Positions 39,765-51,351 of a stretch of DNA of 64,000 bases are shown here, piece by piece. The notes beneath the pieces are model-generated. The model saw nothing but the letters and a program-made list of their open reading frames with translations, did not search any database and was not told the origin of the DNA. Positions within the stretch are counted from its first letter, which is position 1; each line of letters begins with the position of its first letter. Source of the DNA: Xenorhabdus griffiniae (GTDB taxonomy: Bacteria; Pseudomonadota; Gammaproteobacteria; Enterobacterales; Enterobacteriaceae); NCBI RefSeq assembly GCF_001028135.1, contig NZ_LDNM01000028.1:1-64000 (forward strand), in the 5' to 3' direction. The translations under genes were made by a program, and so were the position numbers.

Positions 39765-41102
39765 TTATTCCTTAAAATCGTTAGCATCCAGCTCGTGGCG
39801 TGCCAGCAATTTATAAAATTCTGTCCGATTACGCCCTGCTATACGGGCGGCATGGGTCACATTACCTTTGGTTATCTGCAACAATTTACGCAGGTAATTC
39901 AGTTCAAACTGCCCACGGGCTTCCACGAATGTCGGCAATGCCGTATTTTCCCCTTCCAATGCCTGAGTGACCAGAGCATCACTAATGACCGGTGCCATCG
40001 TCAATGCCACACACTGTTCGATGACATTAACTAACTGACGAACATTGCCCGGCCAACTTGCCGCCATCAGGCATTTCATAGCCGTGGTGGAAAAACTGCG
40101 AACAAAAGGTTTATGGCGTTTGACAGCGTCACGTAGCAGATGATTAGCCAATAGAGGAATATCTTCTGCGCGTTCGTTCAAAGCAGGAATTTTCAAATTA
40201 ACAACGTTCAACCGATAGTAGAGATCTTCCCGAAACTCATTACGCTGCATGGCCTTAGGCAGGTCACGGTGAGTGGCAGAAATAATTCTGACATCAATGT
40301 CGATATCCCGGTTACTCCCCAATGGGCGAATCTTACGCTCCTGTAGCACCCGCAAAAGCTTAACTTGCAATGCCATCGGCATATCGCCAATCTCATCAAG
40401 GAACAATGTTCCTCCTTGTGCCGCTAAAAATAGCCCTTCCCGACTACTGACGGCCCCCGTAAATGCGCCTTTGGCATGACCAAATAATTCAGATTCAAGT
40501 AATTGCTCCGGTAAGGCACCACAGTTAATAGCAATAAAAGGCTTTTTCACTCTGGGACTTGCCCGATGAATAGCCTGAGCCAATACCTCTTTACCGGTTC
40601 CACTTTGCCCGTTAATCAGAACACTCACATCGGATTGAGCCACCATCTTTGCCTGTTCCAATAAACGCAACATTAAAGGGCTTCGGGTGACGATTTTCTC
40701 GCTCCATTGTCCATCGATGGCTGGCGTTGACAATTCCAGCGCATTATCAATGGCTTTATAAAGTGCGTCACGATCAACAGGCTTGGTCAGAAAACTAAAT
40801 ACACCTTGCTGCGTTGCTGCCACTGCATCAGGAATAGAGCCATGGGCAGTCAGAATAATGACAGGCATACCGGGATGCTGTTTCTGGATCTCGGCAAACA
40901 GTGCCATGCCATCCATTTCATCCATGCGTAAATCACTAATCACTAAATCTACTTTTTCTCTCACCAGTATGCGTAACGCTTCATGACCACTCTCTGCGGT
41001 CGTGACACGAAAGCCTTCACTGGTCAAACGCATTCCCAAGAGTTTGAGCAAGCCAGGATCATCATCAACTAAAAGAAGATGAGCGGAATTGCGAACTGTC
41101 AT
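39765..41102 (-). CDS. glrR: Sigma54-dependent response regulator GlrR
   Basis: GlrR (QseF, YfhA) is the response regulator that activates the sigma54 promoter of glmY. The 445-residue protein has a receiver domain with phosphorylated Asp in [14 protein letters not shown], an AAA+ domain (Walker [10 protein letters not shown]; sigma54-contact [18 protein letters not shown]), and a C-terminal Fis-type helix-turn-helix ([20 protein letters not shown]). Three TGTC-N10-GACA operators lie upstream of glmY at 43.9-44.0 kb. It follows qseG by 2 bases. Confidence 0.97.
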   Translation of the reverse strand: MTVRNSAHLLLVDDDPGLLKLLGMRLTSEGFRVTTAESGHEALRILVREKVDLVISDLRMDEMDGMALFAEIQKQHPGMPVIILTAHGSIPDAVAATQQGVFSFLTKPVDRDALYKAIDNALELSTPAIDGQWSEKIVTRSPLMLRLLEQAKMVAQSDVSVLINGQSGTGKEVLAQAIHRASPRVKKPFIAINCGALPEQLLESELFGHAKGAFTGAVSSREGLFLAAQGGTLFLDEIGDMPMALQVKLLRVLQERKIRPLGSNRDIDIDVRIISATHRDLPKAMQRNEFREDLYYRLNVVNLKIPALNERAEDIPLLANHLLRDAVKRHKPFVRSFSTTAMKCLMAASWPGNVRQLVNVIEQCVALTMAPVISDALVTQALEGENTALPTFVEARGQFELNYLRKLLQITKGNVTHAARIAGRNRTEFYKLLARHELDANDFKE

Positions 41103-41104
41103 GA

Positions 41105-41965
41105 TTATTCGGCTCCTTTTTCTTCTGCTTTTTCTTCTGAAGGATTGGCTTCCGCGTTTGTTGCGGGGTTGTCTTTCGGTTCTGCTTTATTATCCGATGA
41201 AGTGTTTGTGTTAGGAGTCACAACACCACTTTGTTCTTGTTTACGGGAGGAAAGTTGGCGTTCAATATCGGTCAGATTTTCTAGTTTGCGGGACATTAAA
41301 TGAAGCTCATATTCTAAACGTGCTCGTGTTTCTTTCAGACGATCAATTTTGTTATCACTGTCAAACTGGAAGCGCTGAAATTTGGCTCTTTCTTCGGCAA
41401 GATTAATTTTCAGATATTGCTGCTCACGCCACAATTGGAGTAATGGCCGCAAAGCGATAGGAAATTGTGTACTATACCGATTAAAGTTTTCCACCGTTTT
41501 CCGGCGTTCAGCTAATACAGAAGTCGCCCTGCCCATTAAAATACTTTGCTTAAGCACTTGATGCCAATCAGTCGGCGTCTCTGAGGTAAACCGTTTCGCC
41601 GTCTCACGTGCTTCTGCCGAAGACAATCGATCCGTGCAATCAATGAACCTCAGCCAATAAAGCCCGTTTTCCATCGCCGCTGGCTTCGCAATGTCCCAGA
41701 TTGAATCACAATCCTTAAGACGATAATCCGTGACACTCTGCTCTGGCAAGATAGACTGTGCCAGGGTTGTCAAATTGTCTGAACCACTCGTTTTAACGCA
41801 TCCTGCCAGCAAATAGGGAACGAACAATAGCAATATAGCCCGTAAGCGCAGGATCGAAGTACGTGCCAAGATAGATGGCCTGACAGCCGTTTTTTTCATT
41901 GGGTTAGCCACAATATTTTGCTGTTCCGTCTCCGTCATAAAGCGGTAAGTAAACCTGTTATACAT
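41105..41965 (-). CDS. qseG: Lipoprotein QseG
   Basis: QseG is the outer-membrane lipoprotein encoded between GlrK and GlrR, reported to interact with the sensor kinase. The 286-residue frame includes a signal with lipobox YLLAGC (Cys about residue 56), which is far from the N-terminus; internal starts at Met10 or Met23 would give a more normal signal length. The conserved part YWLRFIDCTDRLSSAEAR and RKLENLTDIERQLSSRKQ matches E. coli QseG. The Glu/Pro/Ala/Asn-rich tail is low complexity. Confidence 0.9.
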   Translation of the reverse strand: MYNRFTYRFMTETEQQNIVANPMKKTAVRPSILARTSILRLRAILLLFVPYLLAGCVKTSGSDNLTTLAQSILPEQSVTDYRLKDCDSIWDIAKPAAMENGLYWLRFIDCTDRLSSAEARETAKRFTSETPTDWHQVLKQSILMGRATSVLAERRKTVENFNRYSTQFPIALRPLLQLWREQQYLKINLAEERAKFQRFQFDSDNKIDRLKETRARLEYELHLMSRKLENLTDIERQLSSRKQEQSGVVTPNTNTSSDNKAEPKDNPATNAEANPSEEKAEEKGAE

Positions 41966-41970
41966 ATTAT

Positions 41971-43410
41971 TTAGTCATTCTCTGCGGTTAATGGCAGTTC
42001 AATTCGAAAACATACATCAGCAAATTCGGATTCTGCCAGGCAAAGCTCCCCCTGCATTTGTTTAATACAATCTTGCGCGATGCTCAAGCCAAGACCACTT
42101 CCTTTAACGGCACCTTTTCGTTGAAGTTTTCCTTGGTAAAATGGCTCAAAGATCATACTTTTCTCTAACTCTGGGATGGGCGTTCCTGTATTGGCAATGT
42201 CAATTTGAAGGTTTTTCCCCACTTGCCGACTCGAAATCCAGATGTTACCGGATTCAGCGCCATAGTGCACTGCATTGGAATAGAGATTATCAATCACCCG
42301 TGTTAATAAGCCAGGCTCCGCCCAACAATAATCCATATCCAATTGAATTTCTGTATAAATATTTTTTGCCCGTGCCGGCAATTGATGTGAAAGTACGACA
42401 CTATCCACAATTTCTTTTAGGGAAATAATCTGATGTTCGGCTGCGCCATCGGCTAATTTGCGGTTATATTCCAGTAATTGCTCAATGAGCTGCTGTAAAT
42501 GCCTGCTACTGCTATCCAGGATACTGACAACTTCTCTCTGGTCTGCCGTCAGAGGCCCTGCAATTTCATCAGCCAACAGCTCCGTTCCTTCACGCATACT
42601 TGCCAGAGGGGTTTTCAGTTCATGGGAAATATGGCGTAAAAACTCATGACGCTGAGACTCAAGCCAGGATAAACGCTCACTCAACCAAATAATGCGTTGG
42701 GCCAGTGATCGTAACTCCCGTGGTCCTTTAAAGGAATCAATCTGATTTTCCAATGATTGCCCTTCTCCAAGCCGATTGATCATCCGCTCAATGCCTTTTA
42801 CTGGCCCAATGATCATACGCGTAAACAAGGTTATCAAGAAGGCACTTAACAAGAATAAAATAAGGCTCTGCCAACCGAAAAATTGTCCTTTATCGGCAAT
42901 GTCTTTTTGCAGCTGTTCACCACGGCTAAAAATAATATTACGGGTTTCCTGTACCAAAAGATTATTGGCCCTGGAGAATTCTTCAAGTAATTTAGACGAA
43001 GTTGCTTCTGGTGCCCCATTACTACAAGAGATTTTGCTCAAGCCCGACAGTAATTCATTGAATTTCTTTGTATACTCGGCATTAGCTAACATCGCCATCT
43101 GATTACCAAGCATATTCATATACTGCCGATATTGGCGTTGATAAAGCTTTTCTAGCCGACTATCGCCTAATACACAGTATTGGCGGTAACTGCGTTCCAT
43201 CTCAAGGGCGACGCCAACCATCGCCTCGCTACGGCGGGCATCCACCAGCGTTGAACGATTAATCTCAGCAGCCTGAGTACTAAGCTGATCAAGACTTTGA
43301 TAAGCCTGATAAGCCAAAACTAAGAGTGGCAATAACACTAACCAGAAAGCCATAACAACCAACTGGCGCAATGAGCGTGGAAATAAACGCCATTTTTTCA
43401 AAGAAATCAT
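41971..43410 (-). CDS. glrK: Sensor histidine kinase GlrK
   Basis: GlrK (QseE, YfhK) phosphorylates GlrR. The 479-residue inner-membrane protein has two membrane segments (about residues 15-35 and 175-195) around a periplasmic helical domain, a HAMP linker, the phospho-acceptor His in FLRHISHELKTPLASM, and a HATPase domain (DNLYSNAVHYG, GSGLGLSIAQ). It is the first gene of glrK-qseG-glrR; glmY lies immediately upstream on the same strand, as in E. coli. Confidence 0.97.
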   Translation of the reverse strand: MISLKKWRLFPRSLRQLVVMAFWLVLLPLLVLAYQAYQSLDQLSTQAAEINRSTLVDARRSEAMVGVALEMERSYRQYCVLGDSRLEKLYQRQYRQYMNMLGNQMAMLANAEYTKKFNELLSGLSKISCSNGAPEATSSKLLEEFSRANNLLVQETRNIIFSRGEQLQKDIADKGQFFGWQSLILFLLSAFLITLFTRMIIGPVKGIERMINRLGEGQSLENQIDSFKGPRELRSLAQRIIWLSERLSWLESQRHEFLRHISHELKTPLASMREGTELLADEIAGPLTADQREVVSILDSSSRHLQQLIEQLLEYNRKLADGAAEHQIISLKEIVDSVVLSHQLPARAKNIYTEIQLDMDYCWAEPGLLTRVIDNLYSNAVHYGAESGNIWISSRQVGKNLQIDIANTGTPIPELEKSMIFEPFYQGKLQRKGAVKGSGLGLSIAQDCIKQMQGELCLAESEFADVCFRIELPLTAEND

Positions 43411-43560
43411 CTCATAACCTGTAATGACATTGATGCTACAGTGACTTTTCTTTTATTGAAAATGGTCAGAATAATAGTTGAAAACGGCGGATAATTGAAA
43501 CAATCAGTCATTGAAAGCGATGCGAATGCATACATAAACAGGGTGGGCTGCCATAATGAC

Positions 43561-43779
43561 GGCGGGACAGTAACTTTTTTTACCATCCCGCCAGTGAGGA
43601 TCCTGCATGTGAACATGTAGGCGGTGCCTCACTCCACGTGTCGCCCTGTGTTTGATAAGGCCCAAAGGCGAATATCATTAAGTTGGACGGTAGGCACCTT
43701 ACTTTGGCGTCATTCTGAGGCTTATGTGGCATGTTTCCACCCAATTGCGGGCCGACATAACAATGTTGAATGAGCAACT
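43561..43779 (-). ncRNA. glmY: Small regulatory RNA GlmY
   Basis: On the minus strand, starting near 43779 (AGTTGCTCATTC), the sequence follows E. coli GlmY: CTCATTC, TTATGT, ACATAAGCCT, GAATGACGCC, GGTGCCTACCGTC and a late GAGTGAGGCACC occur in the same order. GlmY binds the adaptor RapZ and so protects GlmZ, which activates glmS translation and controls amino-sugar supply for the cell envelope. It lies between purL and glrK as in E. coli and has the expected sigma54 promoter. The 3' end is uncertain: a long hairpin (GGCGGGA with TCCCGCC, 43561-43592) lacks a U-tract. Confidence 0.85.
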
Positions 43780-43790
43780 GCCTTGTATTA

Positions 43791-43807
43791 TGCATATTAC
43801 ATGCCAA
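43791..43807 (-). promoter_or_regulatory. Sigma54 promoter of glmY, with overlapping sigma70 -10
   Basis: TTGGCATGTAATATGCA on the minus strand (43807-43791) has GG and GC at the -24/-12 spacing of sigma54 promoters, with one change in each element. CATAAT just downstream could be a sigma70 -10, as overlapping promoters drive glmY in E. coli. The start would fall near 43779. Confidence 0.75.
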
Positions 43808-43910
43808 TTTGAAAAGAAATTTTTAACCAATTGATATTGTAAGAAATAAATAAAAATACAGACTTATTGCATTTTCTTATCGGTATTTATTCATTTTTAA
43901 TAAACATTAG

Positions 43911-43928
43911 TGTCGCCTATTTATGACA
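43911..43928. promoter_or_regulatory. GlrR operator 1 upstream of glmY
   Basis: TGTC-N10-GACA exactly (TGTC 43911-43914, GACA 43925-43928), the recognised GlrR/QseF site. It lies about 130 bases upstream of the glmY start. Confidence 0.8.
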
Positions 43929-43973
43929 CTTTACCCCAGAAAAAAAATTCCCAAACTATATCAATGTATTAAG

Positions 43974-43991
43974 CGTCTCTTTTTTGAGACA
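43974..43991. promoter_or_regulatory. GlrR operator 2 upstream of glmY (one mismatch)
   Basis: CGTC-N10-GACA (43974-43991) departs from the consensus in one base and lies between operators 1 and 3. Confidence 0.6.
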
Positions 43992-44005
43992 TCCAGAAGC
44001 ATCAT

Positions 44006-44023
44006 TGTCGTGATATAGAGACA
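44006..44023. promoter_or_regulatory. GlrR operator 3 upstream of glmY
   Basis: TGTC-N10-GACA exactly (44006-44009 and 44020-44023). It is the most distal of the three sites, next to the purL terminator. Confidence 0.75.
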
Positions 44024-44035
44024 CGGTAAAAAAAT

Positions 44036-44064
44036 AAAGGCCCTGATGCATTTTCAGGGCCTTT
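44036..44064 (-). terminator. Terminator after purL
   Basis: An 11-bp perfect stem (AAAGGCCCTGA with TCAGGGCCTTT) is followed on the minus strand by ATTTTTTT. It starts 5 bases after the purL stop. Confidence 0.9.
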
Positions 44065-44068
44065 GCTA

Positions 44069-47000
44069 TTAACCTAACTGTTTGCGGGCATTACGGAAAA
44101 TGCGCATCCACGGACTATCTTCTCCCCATTCTTTAGGATGCCAGGAATTGCTAACAGTACGGTATACCCTTTCAGGATGAGGCATCATCACTGTGACTCG
44201 GCCGTCAAGGCTGGTCACAGAAGTAATGCCGTTCACAGAACCATTCGGATTTGCCGGATAGCTTTCTGTCACTGAACCGTAGTTATCCACAAAACGCAAT
44301 GCGACTTGCTGATGCTTTTCAAGTTCCATCAAACTCAGGTCGTTTCTAAACTCCACCTGCCCTTCACCATGAGCCACTGCGATCGGCAAACGAGAACCGG
44401 TCATGTCTTTCAGGAACAATGAAGGGCTGTTTACCACTTCCACTAAGCTAAAGCGGGCTTCATAGCGTTCTGAACGGTTACGGACAAAGCGCGGCCAGTG
44501 TTCTGTGCCAGGGATCAATTCATGCAAGTTGGACATCATCTGACACCCGTTACATACACCAAGTGCTAAGGTATCCGGCCTTGCGAAGAAACTCGCAAAA
44601 TCATCACGTACCCGTGGATTAAACAGAATGGATTTCGCCCAGCCTTCACCGGCACCAAGCACATCCCCATATGAGAAGCCACCACAGGCAACCAATGTTT
44701 GGCATTGATCTAATGTGATCCGCCCCGCCAATAAGTCACTCATATGAACATCCACCGCCTCAAAGCCTGCCCGGTGGAATGCCGCCGCCATCTCAACATG
44801 GGAATTAACGCCCTGTTCACGCAATACCGCAACGCGCGGACGCACTTGTTTTGCAATATAACAAGCAGCAATATCTTGCGCAGGATTGAAGGTTAATTCC
44901 ACATTCAAGCCCGGATCATTCACATCCTGTTTTGCCTGATGCTCTTGATCTGCGCACTCAGGGTTATCACGCAGGCGCTGCATTTGCCACGTTGTTTCTG
45001 CCCACCATAAGCGCAATGTGCTGCGCTTCTGATGATAAACTTCCATATTGCCACTGGAAATCACAAAATCATCGCCCGCCCGGGCTTTACCCAGATAATG
45101 CACACATTCATTTAATCCATAATCTGCCAACAGGTTCTCAATCTGCTCTCTGTCAGTCTCACGAATTTGGATCACCGCCCCCAATTCTTCATTAAATAAT
45201 GCGGCCAGAATATCTTCATCAAATGCACTGATATCGGCATGCAATCCGCAATGGCCGGCAAAAGCCATTTCAGCCAATGTCACCAATAATCCACCATCCG
45301 AACGGTCATGGTAAGCCAGCAATTTTTGTTCTGAAATCAACTGTTGGATCGCATTAAAGAAACCCGCTAATTGTTCGACGCTGCGAACATCTGCGGTTTT
45401 ATCCCCCAGTTGGCGATAAACCTGCGCCAATGCTGTCCCACCCAGCGCATTCTGCCCTTTACCCAGATCGATTAGCAGCAACGCATTGTCATCTTCAGTA
45501 GATAACTCTGGCGTCACGGTACAGCGCACATCTTCTACTCGCGCAAACGCACTGATAACCAATGAAAGTGGTGACGTCATTTCACGCTCTTCCCCATTTT
45601 GACGCCAGCGGGTTTTCATTGACATCGAATCCTTACCAACCGGAATGGTCAATCCCAAGGCTGGGCACAGCTCCTCACCCACAGCTTTGACGGCGGCATA
45701 CAACCCCGCATCTTCACCAGCATGGCCTGATGCCGACATCCAGTTAGCGGATAACTTCACGCGTTTCAGATCCTGGATATAAGCGGAGGCAATATTGGTC
45801 AGTGCTTCACCCACCGCCATACGCGCTGATGCTGCAAAATCCAATAATGCAATCGGCGCTCGCTCGCCCATTGACATGGCTTCGCCATAATAGCTGTCCA
45901 AACTGGCGGTAGTCACAGCACAATCTGCGACTGGAATTTGCCAGGGGCCAACCATCTGGTCACGGGCAACCATACCGGTTATGGAACGATCCCCTATCGT
46001 AATCAGGAATGTTTTTTCCGCCACGGCAGGCAAATGCAAGACACGTTTTACCGCTTCTGCGAGATCAATCCCCTTGCGATCCAAACCTTGCCCTTGAGCT
46101 TGCAAAACCTGTACATTTTTCAGCATCTTCGGCGTCTTACCGAGCAACACATCCAGCGGCATATCGATTGGCTGATTATTAAAATGGTTGTCATTCAACA
46201 GCAAATGTCGCTCTTCCGTTGCTTCCCCAATCACAGCGTAAGGCGCACGTTCACGACGGCATATTTCTTCAAACAGAGCTAATTGCTCTGGTGCTACCGC
46301 CAAAACATAACGTTCCTGGGATTCATTGCACCATAACTGCAATGGACTCATGCCGGGTTCATCGTTAAGAATATTACGTAACTCAAAACGCCCGCCTCGA
46401 CCGCCATCACTGACCAATTCGGGCATAGCATTTGACAAACCGCCAGCGCCTACATCATGAATAAATAAAATCGGATTTTTATCCCCCAATTGCCAGCAAC
46501 TGTCGATCACTTCCTGACAACGACGCTCCATCTCCGCATTGTCACGCTGTACAGAGGCAAAATCCAGGTCAGCATCAGACTGACCGGATGTCATTGAAGA
46601 TGCCGCCCCGCCCCCTAAACCGATATTCATGCTTGGTCCACCCAACACAATCAATTTTGCACCGTCCGAAATCTCCCCTTTCTGGACATGTTCTTCACGG
46701 ATATTGCCGATCCCGCCTGCCAACATGATGGGCTTGTGATAACCACGCAATTCTGAACTGTTATGGGAACAAATTTTTTCTTCATAGGTTCTGAAATACC
46801 CGAGCAATGCCGGACGCCCAAATTCATTATTAAACGCTGCGCCGCCTAATGGGCCTTCCAGCATGATGTCCAATGCACTGACAATGCGATCAGGTTTACC
46901 AAAATCCTCTTCCCACGGCTGTTCAAACCCAGGAATTCTCAGGTTTGAAACTGAAAAACCGACCAGCCCGGCTTTCGGTTTGGCTCCTCGTCCGGTTGCA

Positions 47001-47956
47001 CCTTCATCACGAATTTCACCACCGGAACCCGTCGCTGCACCGGGCCAGGGCGAAATGGCGGTCGGATGGTTATGAGTTTCCACTTTCATCAAGATGTGGG
47101 CTGGCTCTTGATGATAGTCATAAACCCCGGTTGCAGGATCAGGGAAGAAGCGGCCAACATCAGAACCTTCCATAACCGCTGCGTTATCTTTATAAGCAGA
47201 AAGCACGTAATCTGGCGTCTGTTCAAACGTGTTTTTGATCATTTTGAACAAAGATTTGGGTTGAGTCTGGCCATCAATAATCCAATCTGCATTGAAAATT
47301 TTGTGGCGACAATGCTCAGAATTTGCCTGGGCAAACATATACAGCTCAACATCCGTTGGATTGCGTCCTAACGCCTGAAAAGCGCTCATCAGATAATCAA
47401 TTTCATCGATAGCCAGAGCCAGCCCTAATTCAATATTTGCTGATTCCAGTGCGGCCCGTCCCGATTGCAAGATATCAATCTGTTTTAACGGCGCAGGGGG
47501 CTGGTGAGAAAACAGGACTTCGGCTTGTTCACACTGAGTGAACACACGTTCCATCATGCGATCGTGCAGTAATGCCGACAACGTTTGCCATTGCCCGTCA
47601 TCCAGGCCAACACTCTGAATATAATAGGCAATCCCTCTTTCTAAACGGACAACCTGCTTCAGTCCACAATTGTGGGCAATATCTGTCGCTTTCGATGACC
47701 AAGGGGATATCGTGCCAGGGCGAGGCGTGACTAATATAAGTTGTCCTTTAGGCTCAAGTTCGGCCAAAGAGGGACCATACTTTAATAGTTTATTTAATTT
47801 CTCTCGCTCATCTTCCGTGATGGGGGCATTAACTTCGGCAAAATGCACATATTCTGCATAAATGTCAGTAACTGGGAGATGTTGATCTTGACACTGGGAA
47901 AGGAGCTTAGTGATGCGAAATGCCGATAAAGCGGGTGAGCCACGCAGAATTTCCAT
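44069..47956 (-). CDS. purL: Phosphoribosylformylglycinamidine synthase
   Basis: PurL converts FGAR to FGAM with glutamine and ATP in purine synthesis. From ATG 47956 it has 1295 residues, exactly as in E. coli, beginning [13 protein letters not shown]. Domains follow family order: small N-terminal PurS-like domain, linker, two ATPase halves, and a C-terminal glutaminase with nucleophile Cys in [13 protein letters not shown]. The frame is open 63 bases upstream but passes into the promoter. A PurR box overlaps the promoter region. Confidence 0.99.
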   Translation of the reverse strand: MEILRGSPALSAFRITKLLSQCQDQHLPVTDIYAEYVHFAEVNAPITEDEREKLNKLLKYGPSLAELEPKGQLILVTPRPGTISPWSSKATDIAHNCGLKQVVRLERGIAYYIQSVGLDDGQWQTLSALLHDRMMERVFTQCEQAEVLFSHQPPAPLKQIDILQSGRAALESANIELGLALAIDEIDYLMSAFQALGRNPTDVELYMFAQANSEHCRHKIFNADWIIDGQTQPKSLFKMIKNTFEQTPDYVLSAYKDNAAVMEGSDVGRFFPDPATGVYDYHQEPAHILMKVETHNHPTAISPWPGAATGSGGEIRDEGATGRGAKPKAGLVGFSVSNLRIPGFEQPWEEDFGKPDRIVSALDIMLEGPLGGAAFNNEFGRPALLGYFRTYEEKICSHNSSELRGYHKPIMLAGGIGNIREEHVQKGEISDGAKLIVLGGPSMNIGLGGGAASSMTSGQSDADLDFASVQRDNAEMERRCQEVIDSCWQLGDKNPILFIHDVGAGGLSNAMPELVSDGGRGGRFELRNILNDEPGMSPLQLWCNESQERYVLAVAPEQLALFEEICRRERAPYAVIGEATEERHLLLNDNHFNNQPIDMPLDVLLGKTPKMLKNVQVLQAQGQGLDRKGIDLAEAVKRVLHLPAVAEKTFLITIGDRSITGMVARDQMVGPWQIPVADCAVTTASLDSYYGEAMSMGERAPIALLDFAASARMAVGEALTNIASAYIQDLKRVKLSANWMSASGHAGEDAGLYAAVKAVGEELCPALGLTIPVGKDSMSMKTRWRQNGEEREMTSPLSLVISAFARVEDVRCTVTPELSTEDDNALLLIDLGKGQNALGGTALAQVYRQLGDKTADVRSVEQLAGFFNAIQQLISEQKLLAYHDRSDGGLLVTLAEMAFAGHCGLHADISAFDEDILAALFNEELGAVIQIRETDREQIENLLADYGLNECVHYLGKARAGDDFVISSGNMEVYHQKRSTLRLWWAETTWQMQRLRDNPECADQEHQAKQDVNDPGLNVELTFNPAQDIAACYIAKQVRPRVAVLREQGVNSHVEMAAAFHRAGFEAVDVHMSDLLAGRITLDQCQTLVACGGFSYGDVLGAGEGWAKSILFNPRVRDDFASFFARPDTLALGVCNGCQMMSNLHELIPGTEHWPRFVRNRSERYEARFSLVEVVNSPSLFLKDMTGSRLPIAVAHGEGQVEFRNDLSLMELEKHQQVALRFVDNYGSVTESYPANPNGSVNGITSVTSLDGRVTVMMPHPERVYRTVSNSWHPKEWGEDSPWMRIFRNARKQLG

Positions 47957-48017
47957 AATAATAGGTTCTCTCATCTTAGAAGCAAAGCCTGACTGATGCC
48001 TCAGGGAAACAGCAAGC

Positions 48018-48056
48018 ATTATAGAGGAATGTTTCCTCTGACGAAACCGTTTGCGC
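48018..48056 (-). promoter_or_regulatory. purL promoter with PurR box
   Basis: GCGCAAACGGTTTCGT on the minus strand (48056-48041) is a PurR operator of the E. coli purL type. It overlaps the likely -35, 17 bases before a perfect TATAAT (48023-48018). An inverted repeat, AGAGGAA/TTTCCTCT, lies within the spacer. Confidence 0.8.
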
Positions 48057-48221
48057 GGTGATTTATCCCCCCAATAATAGACTCAATAAAACGCCAAAAT
48101 AGGTTTAATAGGGTTGCACATCCCCCTTTTGTTACGCAAAATTCTCGATTACTGGAAATTTAACCATGCTATTATCTTGCACTTCACACGATTACTAATC
48201 GTTCTGGAAAGAGATAACTAT

Positions 48222-49757
48222 TTGAATAACATAAAGATAAATTATTTTGTTATCATAATTATCACGCTCCTCTCTGCTGCCATCATCGGCCTGAATATCA
48301 ATTGGCCCAATAAACAGCAGGAGCAGATAAACAAAATTCTGGCACGAGGAGAGCTACGGGTTAGTACCATCAGCTCTCCTCTGATCTCTCTTAACAACAA
48401 AAATGAGCCAACAGGATTCGACTATGAGTTAATCAAGCGGTTTGCCAATTATCTGGGCGTTAAACTGGTGATTAAGTTTCGTCCTAACATTAAGCAACTT
48501 TTTGACGACTTGGAAAACGATAAAGCCGATTTCCTGGCTGCCGGGCTTATCTACAATAAAGACAGGCTGAACCAGACACGCACTGGCCCAGCCTATGTTT
48601 CAGTCATACAACAACTGGTGTATCGCAAGGGGGCGACACGTCCACATTCGTTTGGTGATTTAAAAGGTAGACTCATCGTCACGGCAGGCTCAGCTCATGT
48701 AAGCGAACTGAAAAAGTGGAAAGAAAAGTCTTATCCTGAGTTAACCTGGGAAGAAACACCACACGAGAATACGCAGCAATTGCTCGAACAACTCTCCGAG
48801 GGAAAAATCGACTATACCATCAGTGACTCCCTCAGTTTGGCCTTGCAACAGCGCATTCATCCCAATCTGGCAGTTGCTTTTGATGTCAGTGAAGAAAGCC
48901 CTTTAACCTGGTATTTAAAACGTAATGGCGATTATAGCCTCTACTCCGCTATGCTCGATTTCTTCAGTATGTTGACTGAAAACGGCATCATGTCGCGGCT
49001 ACAAGAAAAATATTTCAGCCATGTCGGTTCATTCGATTATTTCGATACCCTTTCATTTATTCGTGCCATCAATACGCTCTTACCAACCTATCAACCCATT
49101 TTTCAACAATACGCGGGATCGCTTGATTGGCAATTGGTGGCTGCCATTGCATGGCAAGAATCACATTGGGATCCACAAGCCACTTCACCTACTGGTGTTC
49201 GTGGATTGATGATGCTCACACGCCCGACAGCAAAATGGGCTGAAATTCACGATCGGCTGGATCCAGAAGAGAGTGTAAAAGGGGGAATGGCTTATCTGCA
49301 CTACCTGATGGCGCGTTTGCCAGAAACCATTCCTGAGGATGAGCGCATTTGGTTTGCCCTTGCCGCTTACAACATGGGGTATGGGCACCTTCTTGACGCC
49401 CGTAAATTAACCGCGGCACAAAAAGGGAATCCAGACAGCTGGCTGGATGTTAAAACGCGCCTGCCCCTGCTCAGCAAGAAAAGATATTACGCCAATACAA
49501 CCTATGGCTATGCCCGTGGCTATGAAGCTTATCGTTACGTTGAAAATATTCGGCGTTACTATTTGAGCCTGGAGGGATACCTTAGAGCGAAAGCCAACCG
49601 CGAGAAAACGGAAGAGAGTGAAGTGGCAACGGATACCACGACCATCAATACTCCTCAAGCTGAGAATGACAAAATAACCAGCAATAACGCTGGATCTCAC
49701 GAAAAAGCGTCGGAGAATAAAACACCGACGCCATCTGAAACGACCACTAAACCATAA
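48222..49757 (+). CDS. mltF: Membrane-bound lytic transglycosylase F
   Basis: MltF cleaves peptidoglycan glycan strands at the outer membrane. The protein has an N-terminal hydrophobic segment ([20 protein letters not shown]), a solute-binding-like domain (RGELRVSTI onward, about residues 45-270), a lytic transglycosylase domain with catalytic Glu in [18 protein letters not shown], and a low-complexity Thr/Asn/Glu tail. No ATG lies near the conserved start. TTG 48222 has AAAGAGAT upstream and matches the E. coli start (KINYLFIG); it gives 511 residues (E. coli 518). The far ATG at 48114 would add 36 unrelated residues and is rejected. Confidence 0.9.
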   Translation: MNNIKINYFVIIIITLLSAAIIGLNINWPNKQQEQINKILARGELRVSTISSPLISLNNKNEPTGFDYELIKRFANYLGVKLVIKFRPNIKQLFDDLENDKADFLAAGLIYNKDRLNQTRTGPAYVSVIQQLVYRKGATRPHSFGDLKGRLIVTAGSAHVSELKKWKEKSYPELTWEETPHENTQQLLEQLSEGKIDYTISDSLSLALQQRIHPNLAVAFDVSEESPLTWYLKRNGDYSLYSAMLDFFSMLTENGIMSRLQEKYFSHVGSFDYFDTLSFIRAINTLLPTYQPIFQQYAGSLDWQLVAAIAWQESHWDPQATSPTGVRGLMMLTRPTAKWAEIHDRLDPEESVKGGMAYLHYLMARLPETIPEDERIWFALAAYNMGYGHLLDARKLTAAQKGNPDSWLDVKTRLPLLSKKRYYANTTYGYARGYEAYRYVENIRRYYLSLEGYLRAKANREKTEESEVATDTTTINTPQAENDKITSNNAGSHEKASENKTPTPSETTTKP

Positions 49758-49761
49758 CTGA

Positions 49762-50286
<525 letters not shown>

Positions 50287-50359
50287 TTATGAAAATTCCG
50301 CCTATTATACTCAATCACCTCAATCTGCCGGTTCAATCTGAATCTCAGCTGGAGTGGTA

Positions 50360-51265
50360 TTAATATCCACTACTGGATTGCTGTTGCCATAAGTGCGCAC
50401 CTACCAACGCCTTCCAGGGAGAAAAATCTGCCAGCCATTTTTCTGCCTGTTCCGCACTCACTTTGTTTTCCTGGTTGAGCAAATATTGGAGATTACGCCT
50501 GACGGCAACATCGCCATGTAGTGAGCCATCCAGGTAACTGAATCCTCGTAATAATGCATAATTCACTGTCCACATGCCAATGCCCTTGATAGCAAGTAAG
50601 CTATCCGCCAACCGTTTCACGCCATTTTCTCCTTCTGGAATATTGAGTTCCAATAACCCAGAGTCAATAAGTTGACAAACATGCAATAACGCATTGGCTT
50701 TACTCTCAGAAAAACCACACTGACGGAGATCATGCTGGGAATATTGCATCACCTGCTTATAATTCGGGAAACACAGTAACCCAGAAGAGTGCTGGCGCCC
50801 CACCGCCTGAATAAAACGCCGCCTGATGGAAATTGCTGCGCTTAAACTAATTTGTTGCCCAATAATCGCCCAACTCAGCGCTTCAAAAGGTGTCGCGGAT
50901 TGATAAATGCGCAAGCCTGTTTGTCGGTTAACCAATTCGCCAATAACGGGATGATCATGATAGATGGATTCAAATACATCAACCGGTTGTTTCAAACCAA
51001 GCATATGGGAGGCTAGCGTCAATAACGCTTCACGTTGTGAAGGACAATCTTTATCACCATCAATATCAAGCTCTATTTTTGCCCTATTCTTTTCTATTGT
51101 GATGGTCAAAAGGGCCGGATTTTCATACCAAATAATCCCTTTTTTAATTTGATTATGTTGTACGATCTCAGAAATACCCATTTCATCCCTCTGATGAAAG
51201 GCCAAAAAATCGCTCGTGTGATAATTATTGGGTAATATAACTTCCGTTAAACAGCTTGATTTCAT
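50360..51265 (-). CDS. AlkA-type DNA-3-methyladenine glycosylase II
   Basis: A 301-residue HhH-GPD superfamily base-excision enzyme. The helix-hairpin-helix is seen as AIKGIGMWTVNYALLRG and is followed by the catalytic Asp in LHGDVAVRR, in the position expected for AlkA. An N-terminal region (about 1-110) resembles AlkA_N. These enzymes remove alkylated purines from DNA. ATG 51265 is chosen over the longer frame to 51301 because the additional residues are hydrophobic and have no ribosome-binding site. E. coli alkA is at another chromosomal position. Confidence 0.85.
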   Translation of the reverse strand: MKSSCLTEVILPNNYHTSDFLAFHQRDEMGISEIVQHNQIKKGIIWYENPALLTITIEKNRAKIELDIDGDKDCPSQREALLTLASHMLGLKQPVDVFESIYHDHPVIGELVNRQTGLRIYQSATPFEALSWAIIGQQISLSAAISIRRRFIQAVGRQHSSGLLCFPNYKQVMQYSQHDLRQCGFSESKANALLHVCQLIDSGLLELNIPEGENGVKRLADSLLAIKGIGMWTVNYALLRGFSYLDGSLHGDVAVRRNLQYLLNQENKVSAEQAEKWLADFSPWKALVGAHLWQQQSSSGY

Positions 51266-51351
51266 TGGGTAGCTCCAGAAGACACGCGAAATGAATATCA
51301 CTATCTAACAGACTTTACGTTTAGATACAATGACAATTCAACCCATACCGT

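Noticed and set aside
43561-43592. Hairpin downstream of glmY as a normal terminator
   Set aside because: No U-tract follows it on the minus strand; the run of A lies in its loop. It may end or process the RNA, but not as a standard Rho-independent terminator.
47957-48019. Longer PurL start (21 extra residues)
   Set aside because: The extra codons run across the likely -10 and transcription start, and the shorter form equals E. coli PurL in length.
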